Shown: piece after piece, positions 34,945 through 44,639 of the stretch | Layout: each line of letters starts with the position of its first letter | Numbering within the stretch: position 1 is the stretch's first letter | From: Acidovorax sp. 107 | GTDB lineage: Bacteria; Pseudomonadota; Gammaproteobacteria; Burkholderiales; Burkholderiaceae_C | Assembly (NCBI RefSeq): GCF_003058055.1 | Contig: NZ_QBTZ01000001.1 | Span: 4,606,001 to 4,670,000 of the forward strand | Reading direction: 5' to 3' | Length of the DNA: 64,000 nt | Program-made: the position numbers and the translations under genes | The notes under the pieces: model-generated | Databases searched by the model: none | What the model saw: the letters and a program-made list of their open reading frames with translations, nothing else | Told to the model about the DNA's origin: nothing

Positions 34945-35322
34945 ATGACCACCTCGCCTGAGCAGGCTGTTGCGCTGTGCAACAGTGCCGACCTCGTCGA
35001 TGGAGGCCTGGCCGTGCCGTTTGATGTGCAGTACGCCGGCCAGACCTGCCGGGCCTTTGCGATCCGCTACCAAGGCCTGCCGCACGCCTACCTCAACCGC
35101 TGCACCCATGTCGCAATGGAAATGGACTACCAGCCGAACCGTTTTTTTGACGATACAGGCCACTGGCTGTTGTGCGCCACCCACGGGGCAGCCTACCTGC
35201 CCAGCACCGGCCAGTGTGCAGGCGGGCCCTGCCGCGGCGGGCTGGTGAAAATTGCCTTGTCAGAGAGCGATGGCGTGGTGCACTGGCATACTGCCTATAA
35301 CCTGCAACCCGTAGAGTTCTAG
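34945..35322 (+). CDS. Rieske [2Fe-2S] protein
   Basis: This 125-residue protein is a stand-alone Rieske domain: Cys53-x-His55 (RCTHVAMEMDY) and Cys77-x2-His80 (LCATHGAAYLPSTG) ligate the cluster. It has no signal peptide, so it is probably cytosolic, a ferredoxin-like electron carrier or regulatory subunit. It lies in the rluC-phosphatase-Rieske-sppA series, an order often seen in Burkholderiales. Partner unknown. Confidence 0.9.
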   Translation: MTTSPEQAVALCNSADLVDGGLAVPFDVQYAGQTCRAFAIRYQGLPHAYLNRCTHVAMEMDYQPNRFFDDTGHWLLCATHGAAYLPSTGQCAGGPCRGGLVKIALSESDGVVHWHTAYNLQPVEF

Positions 35323-35419
35323 AAAACCCAGATCAGATGAAGCCCCCTCATGTGCTGTCGCGTGGTGTGAGCCAGCGCAGCGCACAGGCCGCGGCGGTGC
35401 AGCGCCCAGGACACAAGAC

Positions 35420-36466
35420 ATGACAGACCCTCAGCAGCCCGGTTCCTCGGGCTTTGACCCCAAAAGCAATTCCGCCCCCGATCTGTGGGCACAAGTAGCT
35501 ACTAATTCAGGAGCATCTGTGAGCGATTCATCGCGTGAACCCGGCTGGGAACGTGCCACGCTGGAAAAGCTGGCCTTTGCCGCCCTCAATGAGCAACGCA
35601 GCTCTCGCCGCTGGAAGATCTTTTTCCGCCTGACTTGGCTGGTCTTGATTGCGGTCGTGGCGTTCGCGGCGCTGCGCCAGGCATCGCCCAGCGCCAGCAA
35701 AAGCACGCCGCACACTGCGGTGGTGGACATCAAGGGCGAGATCGCCAGCGGCGCCGAGGCCAGCGCTGAGTTCGTGGTGGCTGCCATGCGCAGTGCGCTG
35801 GAGGACGAGGGCTCGCAAGCGCTGGTGCTGCTCATCAATTCGCCCGGCGGTAGCCCCGTGCAGGCCGGCATCATCAACGACGAGATCGTGCGCCTGAAGG
35901 CCAAGCACAACAAACCGATCTACGCCGTGGTGGAGGAAACCTGCGCCTCGGCCGCGTACTACATCGCTGCCGCAGCGGACGATATCTACGTGGACAAGGC
36001 CAGCATCGTGGGCAGCATCGGCGTGCTGATGGACGGTTTTGGTTTCACCGGCGTGATGGAAAAGGTGGGTGTAGAGCGCCGCCTGCTCACAGCGGGCGAA
36101 AACAAGGGCTTTCTCGACCCCTTCAGCCCGCAGACTGAAAAGCAGCGCGCCTACGCGCAGACCATGCTGGACCAGATCCACCAGCAATTCATCGCTGTGG
36201 TGAAGGCAGGGCGGGGTGACCGCCTCAAGACCACGCCCGACACCTTCAGCGGCTTGTTCTGGACGGGCCAGCAGGCCGTGGAAATGGGCCTGGCCGACAA
36301 GCTGGGCAACCTGGACTATGTGGCGCGCGAAGTGGTCAAGGCCGAAGACATCATCGACTACACCCGCCGCGACAACGTGGCAGAGCGCCTGGCCAAGCGC
36401 TTTGGTGCGGCCGTGGGCATGGGCGCAGTCAAGTCGCTGGCCGTGTCGGGGCCGCAGCTGCGCTGA
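35420..36466 (+). CDS. S49-family signal-peptide peptidase (SppA 36K-type)
   Basis: This 348-residue membrane protease has a cytoplasmic N-terminus of about 66 residues and a single helix (about 67-86). A serine/lysine-dyad domain follows with Ser177 in EETCASAAYYIA and Lys229 in TAGENKGFLDPF. The 52-residue spacing is the same as in B. subtilis SppA (Ser147/Lys199). It degrades leftover signal peptides in the membrane. Residues 23-34 are encoded by a stretch that resembles an inverted copy of the genome's repeat. A strong terminator follows. Confidence 0.9.
   Translation: MTDPQQPGSSGFDPKSNSAPDLWAQVATNSGASVSDSSREPGWERATLEKLAFAALNEQRSSRRWKIFFRLTWLVLIAVVAFAALRQASPSASKSTPHTAVVDIKGEIASGAEASAEFVVAAMRSALEDEGSQALVLLINSPGGSPVQAGIINDEIVRLKAKHNKPIYAVVEETCASAAYYIAAAADDIYVDKASIVGSIGVLMDGFGFTGVMEKVGVERRLLTAGENKGFLDPFSPQTEKQRAYAQTMLDQIHQQFIAVVKAGRGDRLKTTPDTFSGLFWTGQQAVEMGLADKLGNLDYVAREVVKAEDIIDYTRRDNVAERLAKRFGAAVGMGAVKSLAVSGPQLR
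35486..35520 (-). repeat. Interspersed palindromic repeat, copy 6 (partial, inside the sppA-like gene)
   Basis: Read on the minus strand, ATGCTCCTGAATTAGTAGCT then ACTTGTGC resembles the left half of copy 4 (TTGCTACTATTTTTGTAGCT then ACTGGCGC). It lies in frame in the cytoplasmic tail. The match is partial. Confidence 0.4.
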
Positions 36467-36535
36467 CATTCGCCTGTGAGTCGGCAGGGGGCTTGATCCT
36501 CTGCAAGCCCTTGAATTGACTGGAGATGTGTATCT

Positions 36536-36570
36536 AAAGCCCCGGCAGAGGTCTCTGCCGGGGCTTTTTT
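36536..36570 (+). terminator. Intrinsic terminator of the rluC-sppA operon
   Basis: AAAGCCCCGGCAGAG is followed two bases later by its exact complement and then TTTTTT in total (36565-36570), a 15-bp stem with a T-run. It lies 70 bp after the sppA-like stop. Confidence 0.9.
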
Positions 36571-36729
36571 GTGGGCCCAGGTTGGTGTTGCGCCTCGATG
36601 CCGGTGCAAGGCCGTTATGCAGCGGTTTTGGGTGTTTTGGGGTGAATGTGCCAGTGGAATATGCCCGGAGTGCTCCTGAATATGTAGCAAGCAGGCCCTG
36701 TCCCCGCACTGTGCCGCCCCGTCGCCGTT

Positions 36730-37506
36730 TCAGCGCCCCAGCGCAAACACCACGGGCGTGCGGTTGTCCGGTGGTGCGGGCTGCTGCTTCCACTGGCGCA
36801 CCAACTGGCTCTGCACCCGCGCGTCTGGCAGGGTCAGGCCGCTGGCCAGCGCCAGGCGGGTATGGGGCTGCAGCGTTTGCACCAAGGCCTGCCACAGGGC
36901 AGGGTTGCGGTACGGGGTCTCGATGAACAGCTGGGTCTGGCCCGTGCGCAGTGCGATGCTTTCCAGCTCTTTGATGCGCTGAGTGCGCTCTTGCCCGTCT
37001 TGTGGCAAGTAACCGACGAAGGCAAAGTTTTGCCCGTTGAGGCCGCTGGCTGCCAAGGCCAGCAGCAGCGACACAGGCCCCACCAGCGGCACCACGCGCA
37101 GGCCCAGGTCGTGCGCGGCCCGCACCACCGACGAGCCAGGGTCGGCCACAGCGGGCATGCCCGCTTCGCTGACCAGCCCGATGTCGTGACCGTTGAGTGC
37201 TGCAGTCAGCAGTGGGCGTGCGTCGAACGGGGCTGAGCCTTTGTCGCCATGGTCGCCCTTCTTGTGCACCTCGCGCGGCAGCTCGGTGATCTGCTGCTGC
37301 TGCAGGGGCAGGGCCAGAGGGTGGAGCGCGTCGATGCGCTTGAGGTAGGCTCGTGTGCTCTTGGCGTTCTCGCACACCCATTGCGTCAGGCGGGCTGCAG
37401 TCTGCAGGGTGGCGGAGGGCAGGGCGTCCTGCAGCGGGGCCTGTGTGTCGCAGCCAAAGTCCAGGGGGGCGGGCACCAGAAACAGGGTGCCGGTTTTGAC
37501 GCTCAT
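36730..37506 (-). CDS. SAM-dependent methyltransferase of the RsmI/tetrapyrrole methylase family
   Basis: This 258-residue protein has the tetrapyrrole-methylase fold. Family blocks are DIGLVSEAGMPAVADPGSSV, VPLVGPVSLLLALAASGLNG and FAFVGYLPQDGQERTQRIKE, with a C-terminal FIETPYRNPALWQAL. It is shorter and more diverged at the N-terminus than true RsmI (16S rRNA C1402 2'-O-methylase), and looks like the RsmI-like paralog that lies beside maf in Burkholderiales. It overlaps the Maf gene by 4 bp. Confidence 0.85.
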   Translation of the reverse strand: MSVKTGTLFLVPAPLDFGCDTQAPLQDALPSATLQTAARLTQWVCENAKSTRAYLKRIDALHPLALPLQQQQITELPREVHKKGDHGDKGSAPFDARPLLTAALNGHDIGLVSEAGMPAVADPGSSVVRAAHDLGLRVVPLVGPVSLLLALAASGLNGQNFAFVGYLPQDGQERTQRIKELESIALRTGQTQLFIETPYRNPALWQALVQTLQPHTRLALASGLTLPDARVQSQLVRQWKQQPAPPDNRTPVVFALGR

Positions 37507-38102
37507 GGCAGCACCAGCCCCGCTGCGCGCAGCATGCGGCATGTGCGAATCAGCGGCAATCCGATGAGTGCTGTGGGGTCGTCGCTGTGGATGGCGTCCA
37601 GCAGCGCAATGCCCAGGCCTTCGCTCTTGGCACTGCCCGCGCAGTCGTAGGGCTGCTCAGCGCGCAAGTAGCGCTCAATTTCTTCGTTGGACAGGTCGCG
37701 GAACTTCACCTCCACCGGGGCGAGGTCCACCTGCTCAAAGCCGGTGGCGGCGCATACCACGGCCAAGGCGGTGTGGAACACCACCGTCTGGCCGCGCATC
37801 TGGCGCAACTGCTGCACGGCGCGTTCGTGCTGGCCCGGTTTCCCCAGCGGCTCACCGGCCAGGTCGGCCACCTGGTCGGAGCCAATCACCACGGCCTCGG
37901 GGTGCTGTCGCGCCACGGCGCGTGCCTTGGCCAGCGCCAGGCGCAAAGCCAGAGTGCGCGGGGCCTCGCCGGGCAGGGGGGTCTCATCCACGTCGGGGGC
38001 AGCCACTTCAAAAGGCAGATTCAGCCGCTCAAGCAGTTCGCGCCGATAGCGCGAGGTCGAGCCCAATACCAGAGGGCGTTGCGGGGAGGGGGATTGATGC
38101 AT
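37503..38102 (-). CDS. Maf/YceF-type nucleoside triphosphate pyrophosphatase
   Basis: This 199-residue protein has LVLGSTSRYRRELLERLNLP, DVDETPLPGEAP, VVIGSDQVADLAGEPLGKPG and a C-terminal SAKSEGLGIALLDAIHSDDP. It belongs to the YceF (m7GTP-type) subgroup that removes non-canonical nucleotides. It is divergent from yceD with only 25 bp between the starts, so the promoters overlap the coding ends. Maf next to yceD-rpmF-plsX is the standard proteobacterial order. Confidence 0.9.
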   Translation of the reverse strand: MHQSPSPQRPLVLGSTSRYRRELLERLNLPFEVAAPDVDETPLPGEAPRTLALRLALAKARAVARQHPEAVVIGSDQVADLAGEPLGKPGQHERAVQQLRQMRGQTVVFHTALAVVCAATGFEQVDLAPVEVKFRDLSNEEIERYLRAEQPYDCAGSAKSEGLGIALLDAIHSDDPTALIGLPLIRTCRMLRAAGLVLP

Positions 38103-38127
38103 GCGCCGATTCTCTTACACTGCCGCC

Positions 38128-38676
38128 ATGACCAAGGAATACTCCGCACAGCGCCTCGACGTGAAAGCCTTTGCACAGGCAGGTGGTCGGCTGGCGGGCC
38201 ACGACTCGCTGCTCAAGTACGAACGCCTGGCGCAAGAGGCCAAGGGCTTGCACCCCGACCTGCTGGTGGACTGGGAGGCGGTGGGCGAGGTACGCACTGC
38301 GCTGGGTGGTATGGGGCAGGTGTGGTTGCGCATCAAGGTGCGAGCGAGCTTTCCCATGGAGTGCCAGCGCTGCCTGACCCCGGTGGATGTACCCCTGGAG
38401 GTGGAGCGCGAGTTTCGCTTTGTGGCCGACGAGGCCACCGCCGAAGCGCTGGACGACGAGAGTGAAGAAGACCTGCTGGCCCTGAGCCGGGAGTTTGATC
38501 TGCATGAGCTGATCGAAGACGAGCTGCTGATGGCGCTGCCCGTCGTGCCCAAGCACGACGAGTGCCCTACCTCGGTGCCCCTGGCGTCTTCCGATGACGA
38601 TTTTGAAGAAGCCAACGCCGAAAAACCCAACCCGTTTGCAGCCTTGGCCGCCCTTCGAAAGGATGGCAAGGATTGA
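38128..38676 (+). CDS. yceD: YceD family protein (DUF177)
   Basis: This 182-residue protein has the family core [20 protein letters not shown] with CxxC, and a C-terminal acidic [20 protein letters not shown] block. In plants and bacteria the family is linked to 23S rRNA accumulation and ribosome assembly. The Met at MTKEYSAQR is chosen over one nine residues upstream. It heads the yceD-rpmF-plsX-fab series. Confidence 0.9.
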   Translation: MTKEYSAQRLDVKAFAQAGGRLAGHDSLLKYERLAQEAKGLHPDLLVDWEAVGEVRTALGGMGQVWLRIKVRASFPMECQRCLTPVDVPLEVEREFRFVADEATAEALDDESEEDLLALSREFDLHELIEDELLMALPVVPKHDECPTSVPLASSDDDFEEANAEKPNPFAALAALRKDGKD

Positions 38677-38680
38677 TGAA

Positions 38681-38709
38681 TCGACCCCAAAAAGCATTTG
38701 GGTTATAAT
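38681..38709 (+). promoter_or_regulatory. Candidate promoter of rpmF
   Basis: TCGACC (38681-38686) and a consensus TATAAT (38704-38709) are 17 bp apart, just after the yceD stop and 79 bp before rpmF. The -10 is perfect; the -35 matches four of six. Confidence 0.55.
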
Positions 38710-38788
38710 CGTGGGCTTCACGCGAACCCCATCGTGTCTTTTTGGGCTGATCGCGTTTTTACCAACCTATTCCAGATCAGGAGCCATC

Positions 38789-38971
38789 ATGGCCGTTCAG
38801 CAAAACAAAAAGTCCCCTTCCAAGCGCGGTATGCACCGCTCGCACAATGCCCTGAACGTGCCGGGCATTGCTGTGGAACCCACCACCGGTGAAACGCACC
38901 TGCGTCACCACATCAGCCCCAACGGTTTCTACCGTGGCCGTCAGGTGCTGAAGAACAAGTCTGAAGCCTGA
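38789..38971 (+). CDS. rpmF: 50S ribosomal protein L32
   Basis: This 60-residue ribosomal protein has the expected [20 protein letters not shown] start and [15 protein letters not shown]. It lacks the Zn-binding cysteines of some L32 forms, as usual in proteobacteria. AGGAG precedes the ATG. A hairpin terminator follows and separates it from plsX. Confidence 0.97.
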   Translation: MAVQQNKKSPSKRGMHRSHNALNVPGIAVEPTTGETHLRHHISPNGFYRGRQVLKNKSEA

Positions 38972-38985
38972 CCTTCACCCCATCC

Positions 38986-39025
38986 AAAGGCCCGTTGCTA
39001 CAAACTCTGTAGCGCGGGCCTTTGT
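38986..39025 (+). terminator. Intrinsic terminator/attenuator between rpmF and plsX
   Basis: AAAGGCCCGTTGCTACA and TGTAGCGCGGGCCTTT form a long, slightly imperfect stem around AACTC, followed by TTTGTTTT. Read-through to plsX may be partial. The upper stem GCTACA/TGTAGC recalls the interspersed repeat family. Confidence 0.75.
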
Positions 39026-39078
39026 TTTGACCGTCGTATTCATCTCTCGGCCCCTCGGGCCGGCCGGACAAGTCGCCC

Positions 39079-40131
39079 ATGATCACACTGGCTGTTGACT
39101 GCATGGGGGGCGACCATGGCCCCCGCGTCACGCTCGCGGCGTGCCGCCAGTTTCTCGAACACCATCCCGATGCCCGTCTGCTGCTTGTTGGCCTGGCGGA
39201 CAGCTTGCAGTCGTTTTCCCACGACCGCGCCACCATCGTTCCTGCTACCGAAGTGGTGGCGATGGACGACCCGGTGGAGGTGGCTCTGCGCAAGAAGAAG
39301 GATTCTTCAATGCGCGTGGCCATCCAGCAGGTCAAGGATGGCACGGCTTCGGCTGCTGTCTCTGCAGGCAACACAGGCGCCTTGATGGCGATTGCCCGCT
39401 ATCTGCTCAAGACGCTGGACGGCATTGATCGCCCTGCCATCGCCACCCAATTGCCCAATGCCACCGGCGGAGCAACCACGGTGCTGGACCTGGGGGCCAA
39501 TGTGGATTGCTCGGCCGAGCATCTGCTGCAGTTTGCCGTGATGGGTTCCGCCCTGGTGTCGGTCCTGCAGGAGGGCGGCGAGCCCACCGTGGGGCTGCTG
39601 AACATTGGTGAAGAAGTCATTAAGGGCAGCGAAGTCATCAAAAAAGCAGGCGAACTGCTCCGATCTGCAGCCAACTCGGGTGATCTTAACTTCTATGGGA
39701 ACGTCGAAGGCAATGACATCTTCAAGGGAACGGTGGACATCGTGGTCTGCGACGGTTTTGTGGGCAACGTGGCCCTCAAGGCCAGCGAGGGTGTTGCCTC
39801 GATGATCATTGGCGCGCTTAAAACGGAGTTTTCGCGCCATATTTTTACCAAAATTGCTGCCATCGTTGCCTATCCGATCTTAAAAGCGCTGATGAAGCGC
39901 ATGGACTACCGTCGATACAACGGCGCAGCGCTGTTGGGTCTGCGCGGCCTGGTGTTCAAGAGCCACGGATCGGCGGACGCCATGGCATTCGAGCAGGCGT
40001 TGAACCGGGCGTATGATGCAGCCCGCAACAACCTGCTCGACCGTGTCCGGACCCGGATTGCGCATGCGGCGCCCCTGTTGGCGCCTGCAGATGCCCAGCC
40101 CCTGCCTGGCGTTGCGGCGACCGCACAATAA
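39079..40131 (+). CDS. plsX: Phosphate acyltransferase PlsX
   Basis: This 350-residue enzyme converts acyl-ACP to acyl-phosphate for phospholipid synthesis. Family blocks are [66 protein letters not shown] and [16 protein letters not shown]. It overlaps fabH by one base, and the two are coupled in the canonical fatty-acid operon. Confidence 0.97.
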   Translation: MITLAVDCMGGDHGPRVTLAACRQFLEHHPDARLLLVGLADSLQSFSHDRATIVPATEVVAMDDPVEVALRKKKDSSMRVAIQQVKDGTASAAVSAGNTGALMAIARYLLKTLDGIDRPAIATQLPNATGGATTVLDLGANVDCSAEHLLQFAVMGSALVSVLQEGGEPTVGLLNIGEEVIKGSEVIKKAGELLRSAANSGDLNFYGNVEGNDIFKGTVDIVVCDGFVGNVALKASEGVASMIIGALKTEFSRHIFTKIAAIVAYPILKALMKRMDYRRYNGAALLGLRGLVFKSHGSADAMAFEQALNRAYDAARNNLLDRVRTRIAHAAPLLAPADAQPLPGVAATAQ

Positions 40132-41108
40132 TGAGACGTTATTCCCGCATTACCGGCACCGGCAGCTATTTGCCCCCCCGCCGGTTGACCAACGCCGATC
40201 TGGTCGCCGAACTGGGCCAGCGTGGCATCGAGACCTCTGACGAATGGATTGTGGAGCGCACGGGTATCCGGGCGCGCCATTTTGCTGCGCCCGACGTGAC
40301 TGCGAGCGACCTGGGTCTGGAAGCTGCGCGCAATGCCTTGCAGGCCGCCAATTTGCAGCCGACCGATATCGATCTGATCATAGTGGCCACGTCCACGCCG
40401 GACATGGTGTTCCCGTCCGTGGCTTGCATCTTGCAAAACAAGCTGGGTGCCAATGGCTGTCCCGCTTTTGATGTGCAAGCGGTGTGCAGCGGTTTTGTCT
40501 ATGCCCTGTCGGTGGCGGACGCCATGATCCAGACGGGTGCTGCCAACCGCGCCCTGGTGATTGGCGCCGAAGTTTTCAGTCGCATTCTGGACTTCAATGA
40601 CCGCACCACCTGCGTGTTGTTTGGTGACGGGGCTGGTGCCGTCGTGCTGGAAGCCTCTGAGACGCCCGGCATCTTGTCTAGCGACCTGCATGCTGACGGC
40701 AAGCATGTCAATATTCTGTGTGTGCCAGGCAACGTGTCCGGTGGTCAGGTGCTGGGAGATCCCGTCCTCAAAATGGATGGGCAGGCGGTCTTCAAGCTGG
40801 CAGTAGGGGTGCTGGAGAAGGCGGCCCACGCCGCTTTGGCGAAGGCGGGCCTGACGGAGGCTGACATCGACTGGCTGATCCCGCACCAGGCCAATATCCG
40901 CATCATGCAGGGCACCGCCCGCAAACTGAAGATGTCGATGGACAAGGTTGTGGTCACGGTGGACCAGCACGGCAACACCTCGGCGGCATCCATTCCGCTG
41001 GCGTTGGACCATGCGGTGCGCTCCGGTCAGGTCAAGAAAGGCGAAACCTTGCTGCTCGAAGGCGTGGGCGGCGGTTTCACCTGGGGTGCCGTGCTCCTGA
41101 AGTTGTAG
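40131..41108 (+). CDS. fabH: Beta-ketoacyl-ACP synthase III
   Basis: This 325-residue enzyme condenses acetyl-CoA with malonyl-ACP to start fatty-acid synthesis. The Cys-His-Asn triad is Cys119 (VQAVCSGF), His252 (IPHQANIRI) and Asn282 ([10 protein letters not shown]). Its ATG shares the last base of the plsX stop. The C-terminal [15 protein letters not shown] is the family signature. Confidence 0.97.
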   Translation: MRRYSRITGTGSYLPPRRLTNADLVAELGQRGIETSDEWIVERTGIRARHFAAPDVTASDLGLEAARNALQAANLQPTDIDLIIVATSTPDMVFPSVACILQNKLGANGCPAFDVQAVCSGFVYALSVADAMIQTGAANRALVIGAEVFSRILDFNDRTTCVLFGDGAGAVVLEASETPGILSSDLHADGKHVNILCVPGNVSGGQVLGDPVLKMDGQAVFKLAVGVLEKAAHAALAKAGLTEADIDWLIPHQANIRIMQGTARKLKMSMDKVVVTVDQHGNTSAASIPLALDHAVRSGQVKKGETLLLEGVGGGFTWGAVLLKL

Positions 41109-41155
41109 CTGCTAGCGCAATAAAGACCGGCGCTATCGGCCAATTTCATCATATT
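41105..41155 (+). repeat. Interspersed palindromic repeat, copy 7
   Basis: TTGTAGCTGCTAGCGCAATA, then AAGACCGGCGCTATCGGCC, resembles copy 4. It fills most of the 59-bp gap between fabH and fabD and begins in the last codon of fabH. Confidence 0.5.
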
Positions 41156-41167
41156 TCTGGATATTTC

Positions 41168-42118
41168 ATGAAGTCTTTTGCATTTGTCTTTCCGGGGCAA
41201 GGCTCGCAATCGGTGGGCATGCTCGACGGCTGGGCTGACCACCCTGTGGTGGCGCAGACCCTTCAAGAGGCCTCGGATGCCCTGGGCGAGGATGTTGGCC
41301 TGTTGATCAAGGAAGGTCCCAAGGAGGCTTTGGCCCTGACCACCAACACCCAGCCCGTGATGCTGGTGGCGGGTGTGGCTGCATGGCGGGTGTGGCGCGC
41401 AGAAGGTGGTGCGGCGCCGGTGGCTGTGGCCGGGCACTCGCTGGGCGAATACTCGGCCTTGGTGGCTGCGGGTGTGCTGACGCTGGCGCAGGCCGCGCCG
41501 CTGGTGCGACTGCGTGCCGCTGCCATGCAGGAAGCGGTGCCAGTCGGCACGGGTGCCATGGCGGCCATTTTGGGTATGGAGGCTTCTAAGGTCATCGCAG
41601 GCTGTGCCGAGGCCTTGGCATCGTTCGGGGCGGGCACCCCAGAGGTGGTCGAAGCGGTTAATTTCAACGACCCGATCCAGACGGTGATCGCGGGTACCAA
41701 GGCCGGTGTGGACAAGGCCTGTGAAGTGCTCAAGGCAGCGGGCGCCAAGCGTGCATTGCTTTTGCCGGTGTCGGCGCCTTTCCACTCCAGCCTGATGAAG
41801 CCTGCGGCCGAAAAGCTGCGTGTGGCTCTGGTGGATGTTGCCTTGGCTGCCCCCCAGATTCCGGTGATCAACAACGTGGACGTGGCGGTGCAGCAGGACG
41901 CTGACGCCATTCGCGACGCGCTCTACCGCCAGGCCTTCGGTCCCGTGCGCTGGGTCGAATGCGTGCATGCACTCAAGGCGCGTGGCGTGACCCACCTCAT
42001 CGAATGTGGCCCCGGCAAGGTGCTGGCAGGCCTCACCAAACGCATCGATCCCGAGCTGGTCGGTGCCGCATTGTTTGACTCGGCCACGCTGGCCGAAACC
42101 CGGGAGTTGTTGGCATGA
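41168..42118 (+). CDS. fabD: Malonyl-CoA:ACP transacylase
   Basis: This 316-residue enzyme has the glycine-rich FVFPGQGSQSVGML start, nucleophile Ser91 in AGHSLGEYSAL, Arg in VRLRAAAMQEA and the catalytic His in VSAPFHSSLMKP. It loads malonyl groups on ACP. Its stop overlaps the fabG start (ATGA). Confidence 0.97.
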   Translation: MKSFAFVFPGQGSQSVGMLDGWADHPVVAQTLQEASDALGEDVGLLIKEGPKEALALTTNTQPVMLVAGVAAWRVWRAEGGAAPVAVAGHSLGEYSALVAAGVLTLAQAAPLVRLRAAAMQEAVPVGTGAMAAILGMEASKVIAGCAEALASFGAGTPEVVEAVNFNDPIQTVIAGTKAGVDKACEVLKAAGAKRALLLPVSAPFHSSLMKPAAEKLRVALVDVALAAPQIPVINNVDVAVQQDADAIRDALYRQAFGPVRWVECVHALKARGVTHLIECGPGKVLAGLTKRIDPELVGAALFDSATLAETRELLA

Positions 42119-42873
42119 CGGAATTGACCCAAACGGTAGCGCAGGCAGCGCAAGTCGCGCTGGTGACCGGCGCATCGCGTGGCATTGGTGCGGCCATTGC
42201 CCTCGAACTCGCCGTGCGTGGTTACCGCGTCGTTGGCACAGCCACCACCGATGAGGGCGCCGAGCGCATCAGCCAGGCGTTGTCTGCTTACCCCGGCTGC
42301 CGGGGTGCCAACCTGAACGTGAACGATGTGACGGCGGTCGAGGCCCTGATGGACGCCATTGTCAAGCAGCAAGGTGGTCTGCATGTGCTGGTGAACAACG
42401 CGGGCATCACGCGCGACACCCTGGCCATGCGCATGAAGGACGACGACTGGAATGCGGTGCTGGACACCAATCTCAAGGCCGTGTTCCGCACGAGCCGCGC
42501 TGCCATCCGCCCGATGATGAAGCAACGCTTTGGTCGCATCATCAGCATCACCAGTGTGGTGGGTGCGTCGGGCAATCCGGGTCAGGCCAACTACGCAGCA
42601 GCCAAGGCGGGCGTGGCGGGCATGACGCGCGCACTGGCCCGTGAGCTGGGCAGCCGCAACATCACCGTGAACTGCGTGGCGCCCGGTTTCATCGAGACCG
42701 ACATGACCTCTGTGTTGCCCGAAGATCAGCAAAAAGCGCTCAATGCGCAGATCCCGCTGGGCCACATGGGCAAGCCAGCAGACATCGCACACGCGGTGGC
42801 GTATCTGGCGTCGCGTGAGGCTGGCTATGTGACAGGGCAGGAGTTGCATGTCAATGGCGGCATGTACATGTAA
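42115..42873 (+). CDS. fabG: 3-oxoacyl-ACP reductase
   Basis: This 252-residue short-chain dehydrogenase has the NADPH motif VTGASRGIGAAIAL (17-30), NNAG (94-97), and the Ser147-Tyr160-Lys164 triad (ITSVVGASGNPGQANYAAAK). It reduces beta-ketoacyl-ACP. The roughly ten-residue N-terminal extension before VALVTGA is slightly long. acpP follows after 103 bp with its own likely promoter. Confidence 0.97.
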   Translation: MTELTQTVAQAAQVALVTGASRGIGAAIALELAVRGYRVVGTATTDEGAERISQALSAYPGCRGANLNVNDVTAVEALMDAIVKQQGGLHVLVNNAGITRDTLAMRMKDDDWNAVLDTNLKAVFRTSRAAIRPMMKQRFGRIISITSVVGASGNPGQANYAAAKAGVAGMTRALARELGSRNITVNCVAPGFIETDMTSVLPEDQQKALNAQIPLGHMGKPADIAHAVAYLASREAGYVTGQELHVNGGMYM

Positions 42874-42914
42874 TTAAGGCAAATTAACGCCGGTTCATCC
42901 GGACGGCGGGTCGC

Positions 42915-43216
<302 letters not shown>

Positions 43217-43264
43217 GCAGCGCACTGCGCCTGACTCAAGCGATCAGCAGAAGGTTTTATACGC

Positions 43265-44509
43265 ATGAGCCGTCGTCGCGTTGTCGTGACCGGCCTGGGT
43301 TGCATCAGCCCCGTGGGTAACACGGTGGCCGAGTCCTGGGCCAACCTCCTTGCCGGCCAATCCGGCATTGACCTCATCACCAAGTTCGACGCGTCGAACT
43401 TTGCCTGCAAGATTGCGGGCGAGGTCAAAGGTCTTGACCTGGAGTCGTACATCAGCGCCAAGGATGCGCGCGCGATGGACACCTTCATCCACTACGGCAT
43501 TGCTGCTGCGGCGCAGGCCGTGCAGGATGCGGGGCTTCCTACGGGCGAAGCGCTCAGTGAGGAGTTCGCCACGCGCATTGCCTGCGTGATCGGCTCCGGC
43601 ATTGGCGGCCTCCCGCTGATCGAAAATACCCACGCCGAACTGGCCAGCCGTGGACCGCGGCGTATCACGCCATTTTTTGTCCCCGCGTCCATCATCAACA
43701 TGGTGGCAGGGCATGTGTCCATGCGCTTTGGCTTCAAGGGCCCCAACCTTGCTGTGGTGACTGCCTGCACAACGGGCTTGCACTGCATCGGCGAGGCGGG
43801 GCGCATGATCGAATATGGCGATGCAGACGTAGTCGTGGCAGGCGGTACCGAATCCACGGTATCCCCGCTGGGCATTGGCGGCTTTGCCGCCATGCGTGCC
43901 CTGTCCACGCGCAACGACGACCCCAAGACAGCATCCCGGCCCTGGGACAAGGACCGCGACGGGTTTGTGCTGGGCGAAGGGGCTGGTGTGCTGGTGCTTG
44001 AAGAGTACGAACACGCCAAAGCCCGCGGTGCCAAGATTTATGCCGAACTCAGCGGTTTTGGCATGAGCGCCGATGCAGGCCACATGACGGCACCCAATAT
44101 GGATGGGCCTCGGCGCGCCATGCTCAGTGCGCTGCGCAACGCCGGGATCAATGCCGATCAGGTGGACTACCTCAACGCCCACGGCACCTCTACCCCCCTG
44201 GGTGACATCAACGAGACCAACGCTATCAAGGCGGCCTTGGGCGACCACGCCTACAAGACCGTCGTGAGCTCTACCAAATCCATGACGGGCCATTTGCTTG
44301 GCGGCGCCGGGGGTATCGAGAGCGTGTTCACTGTACTGGCACTGCACGAACAAAAAGTGCCGCCCACCATCAACCTGCTTAACCAGGATCCGGAGTGTGA
44401 TCTTGATTACTGTGCCAATACGGCACGGGATATGAAGATCGATGTGGCCGTCAAAAACAACTTCGGTTTTGGTGGCACCAATGGAACGCTGGTGTTCAAG
44501 CGCATCTGA
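43265..44509 (+). CDS. fabF: Beta-ketoacyl-ACP synthase II
   Basis: This 414-residue condensing enzyme has Cys168 ([10 protein letters not shown]), His306 ([11 protein letters not shown]) and His343 ([11 protein letters not shown]) as catalytic residues and a C-terminal [14 protein letters not shown]. It elongates acyl chains, including palmitoleate to vaccenate. It closes the fatty-acid block; the sigma-E module follows 130 bp later. Confidence 0.97.
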   Translation: MSRRRVVVTGLGCISPVGNTVAESWANLLAGQSGIDLITKFDASNFACKIAGEVKGLDLESYISAKDARAMDTFIHYGIAAAAQAVQDAGLPTGEALSEEFATRIACVIGSGIGGLPLIENTHAELASRGPRRITPFFVPASIINMVAGHVSMRFGFKGPNLAVVTACTTGLHCIGEAGRMIEYGDADVVVAGGTESTVSPLGIGGFAAMRALSTRNDDPKTASRPWDKDRDGFVLGEGAGVLVLEEYEHAKARGAKIYAELSGFGMSADAGHMTAPNMDGPRRAMLSALRNAGINADQVDYLNAHGTSTPLGDINETNAIKAALGDHAYKTVVSSTKSMTGHLLGGAGGIESVFTVLALHEQKVPPTINLLNQDPECDLDYCANTARDMKIDVAVKNNFGFGGTNGTLVFKRI

Positions 44510-44639
44510 TTTCCCACCGAAATCACGGCTTCGGTCGTAGCATGTGTCGCGCGCTGGCGTGCTTACAGGGCGTCCGCCGCCGTGACGGCAGTTCAGCGTC
44601 GCTCTGGAGTGTGATCAGCCTTCCGCGGCGATTCGTCCT

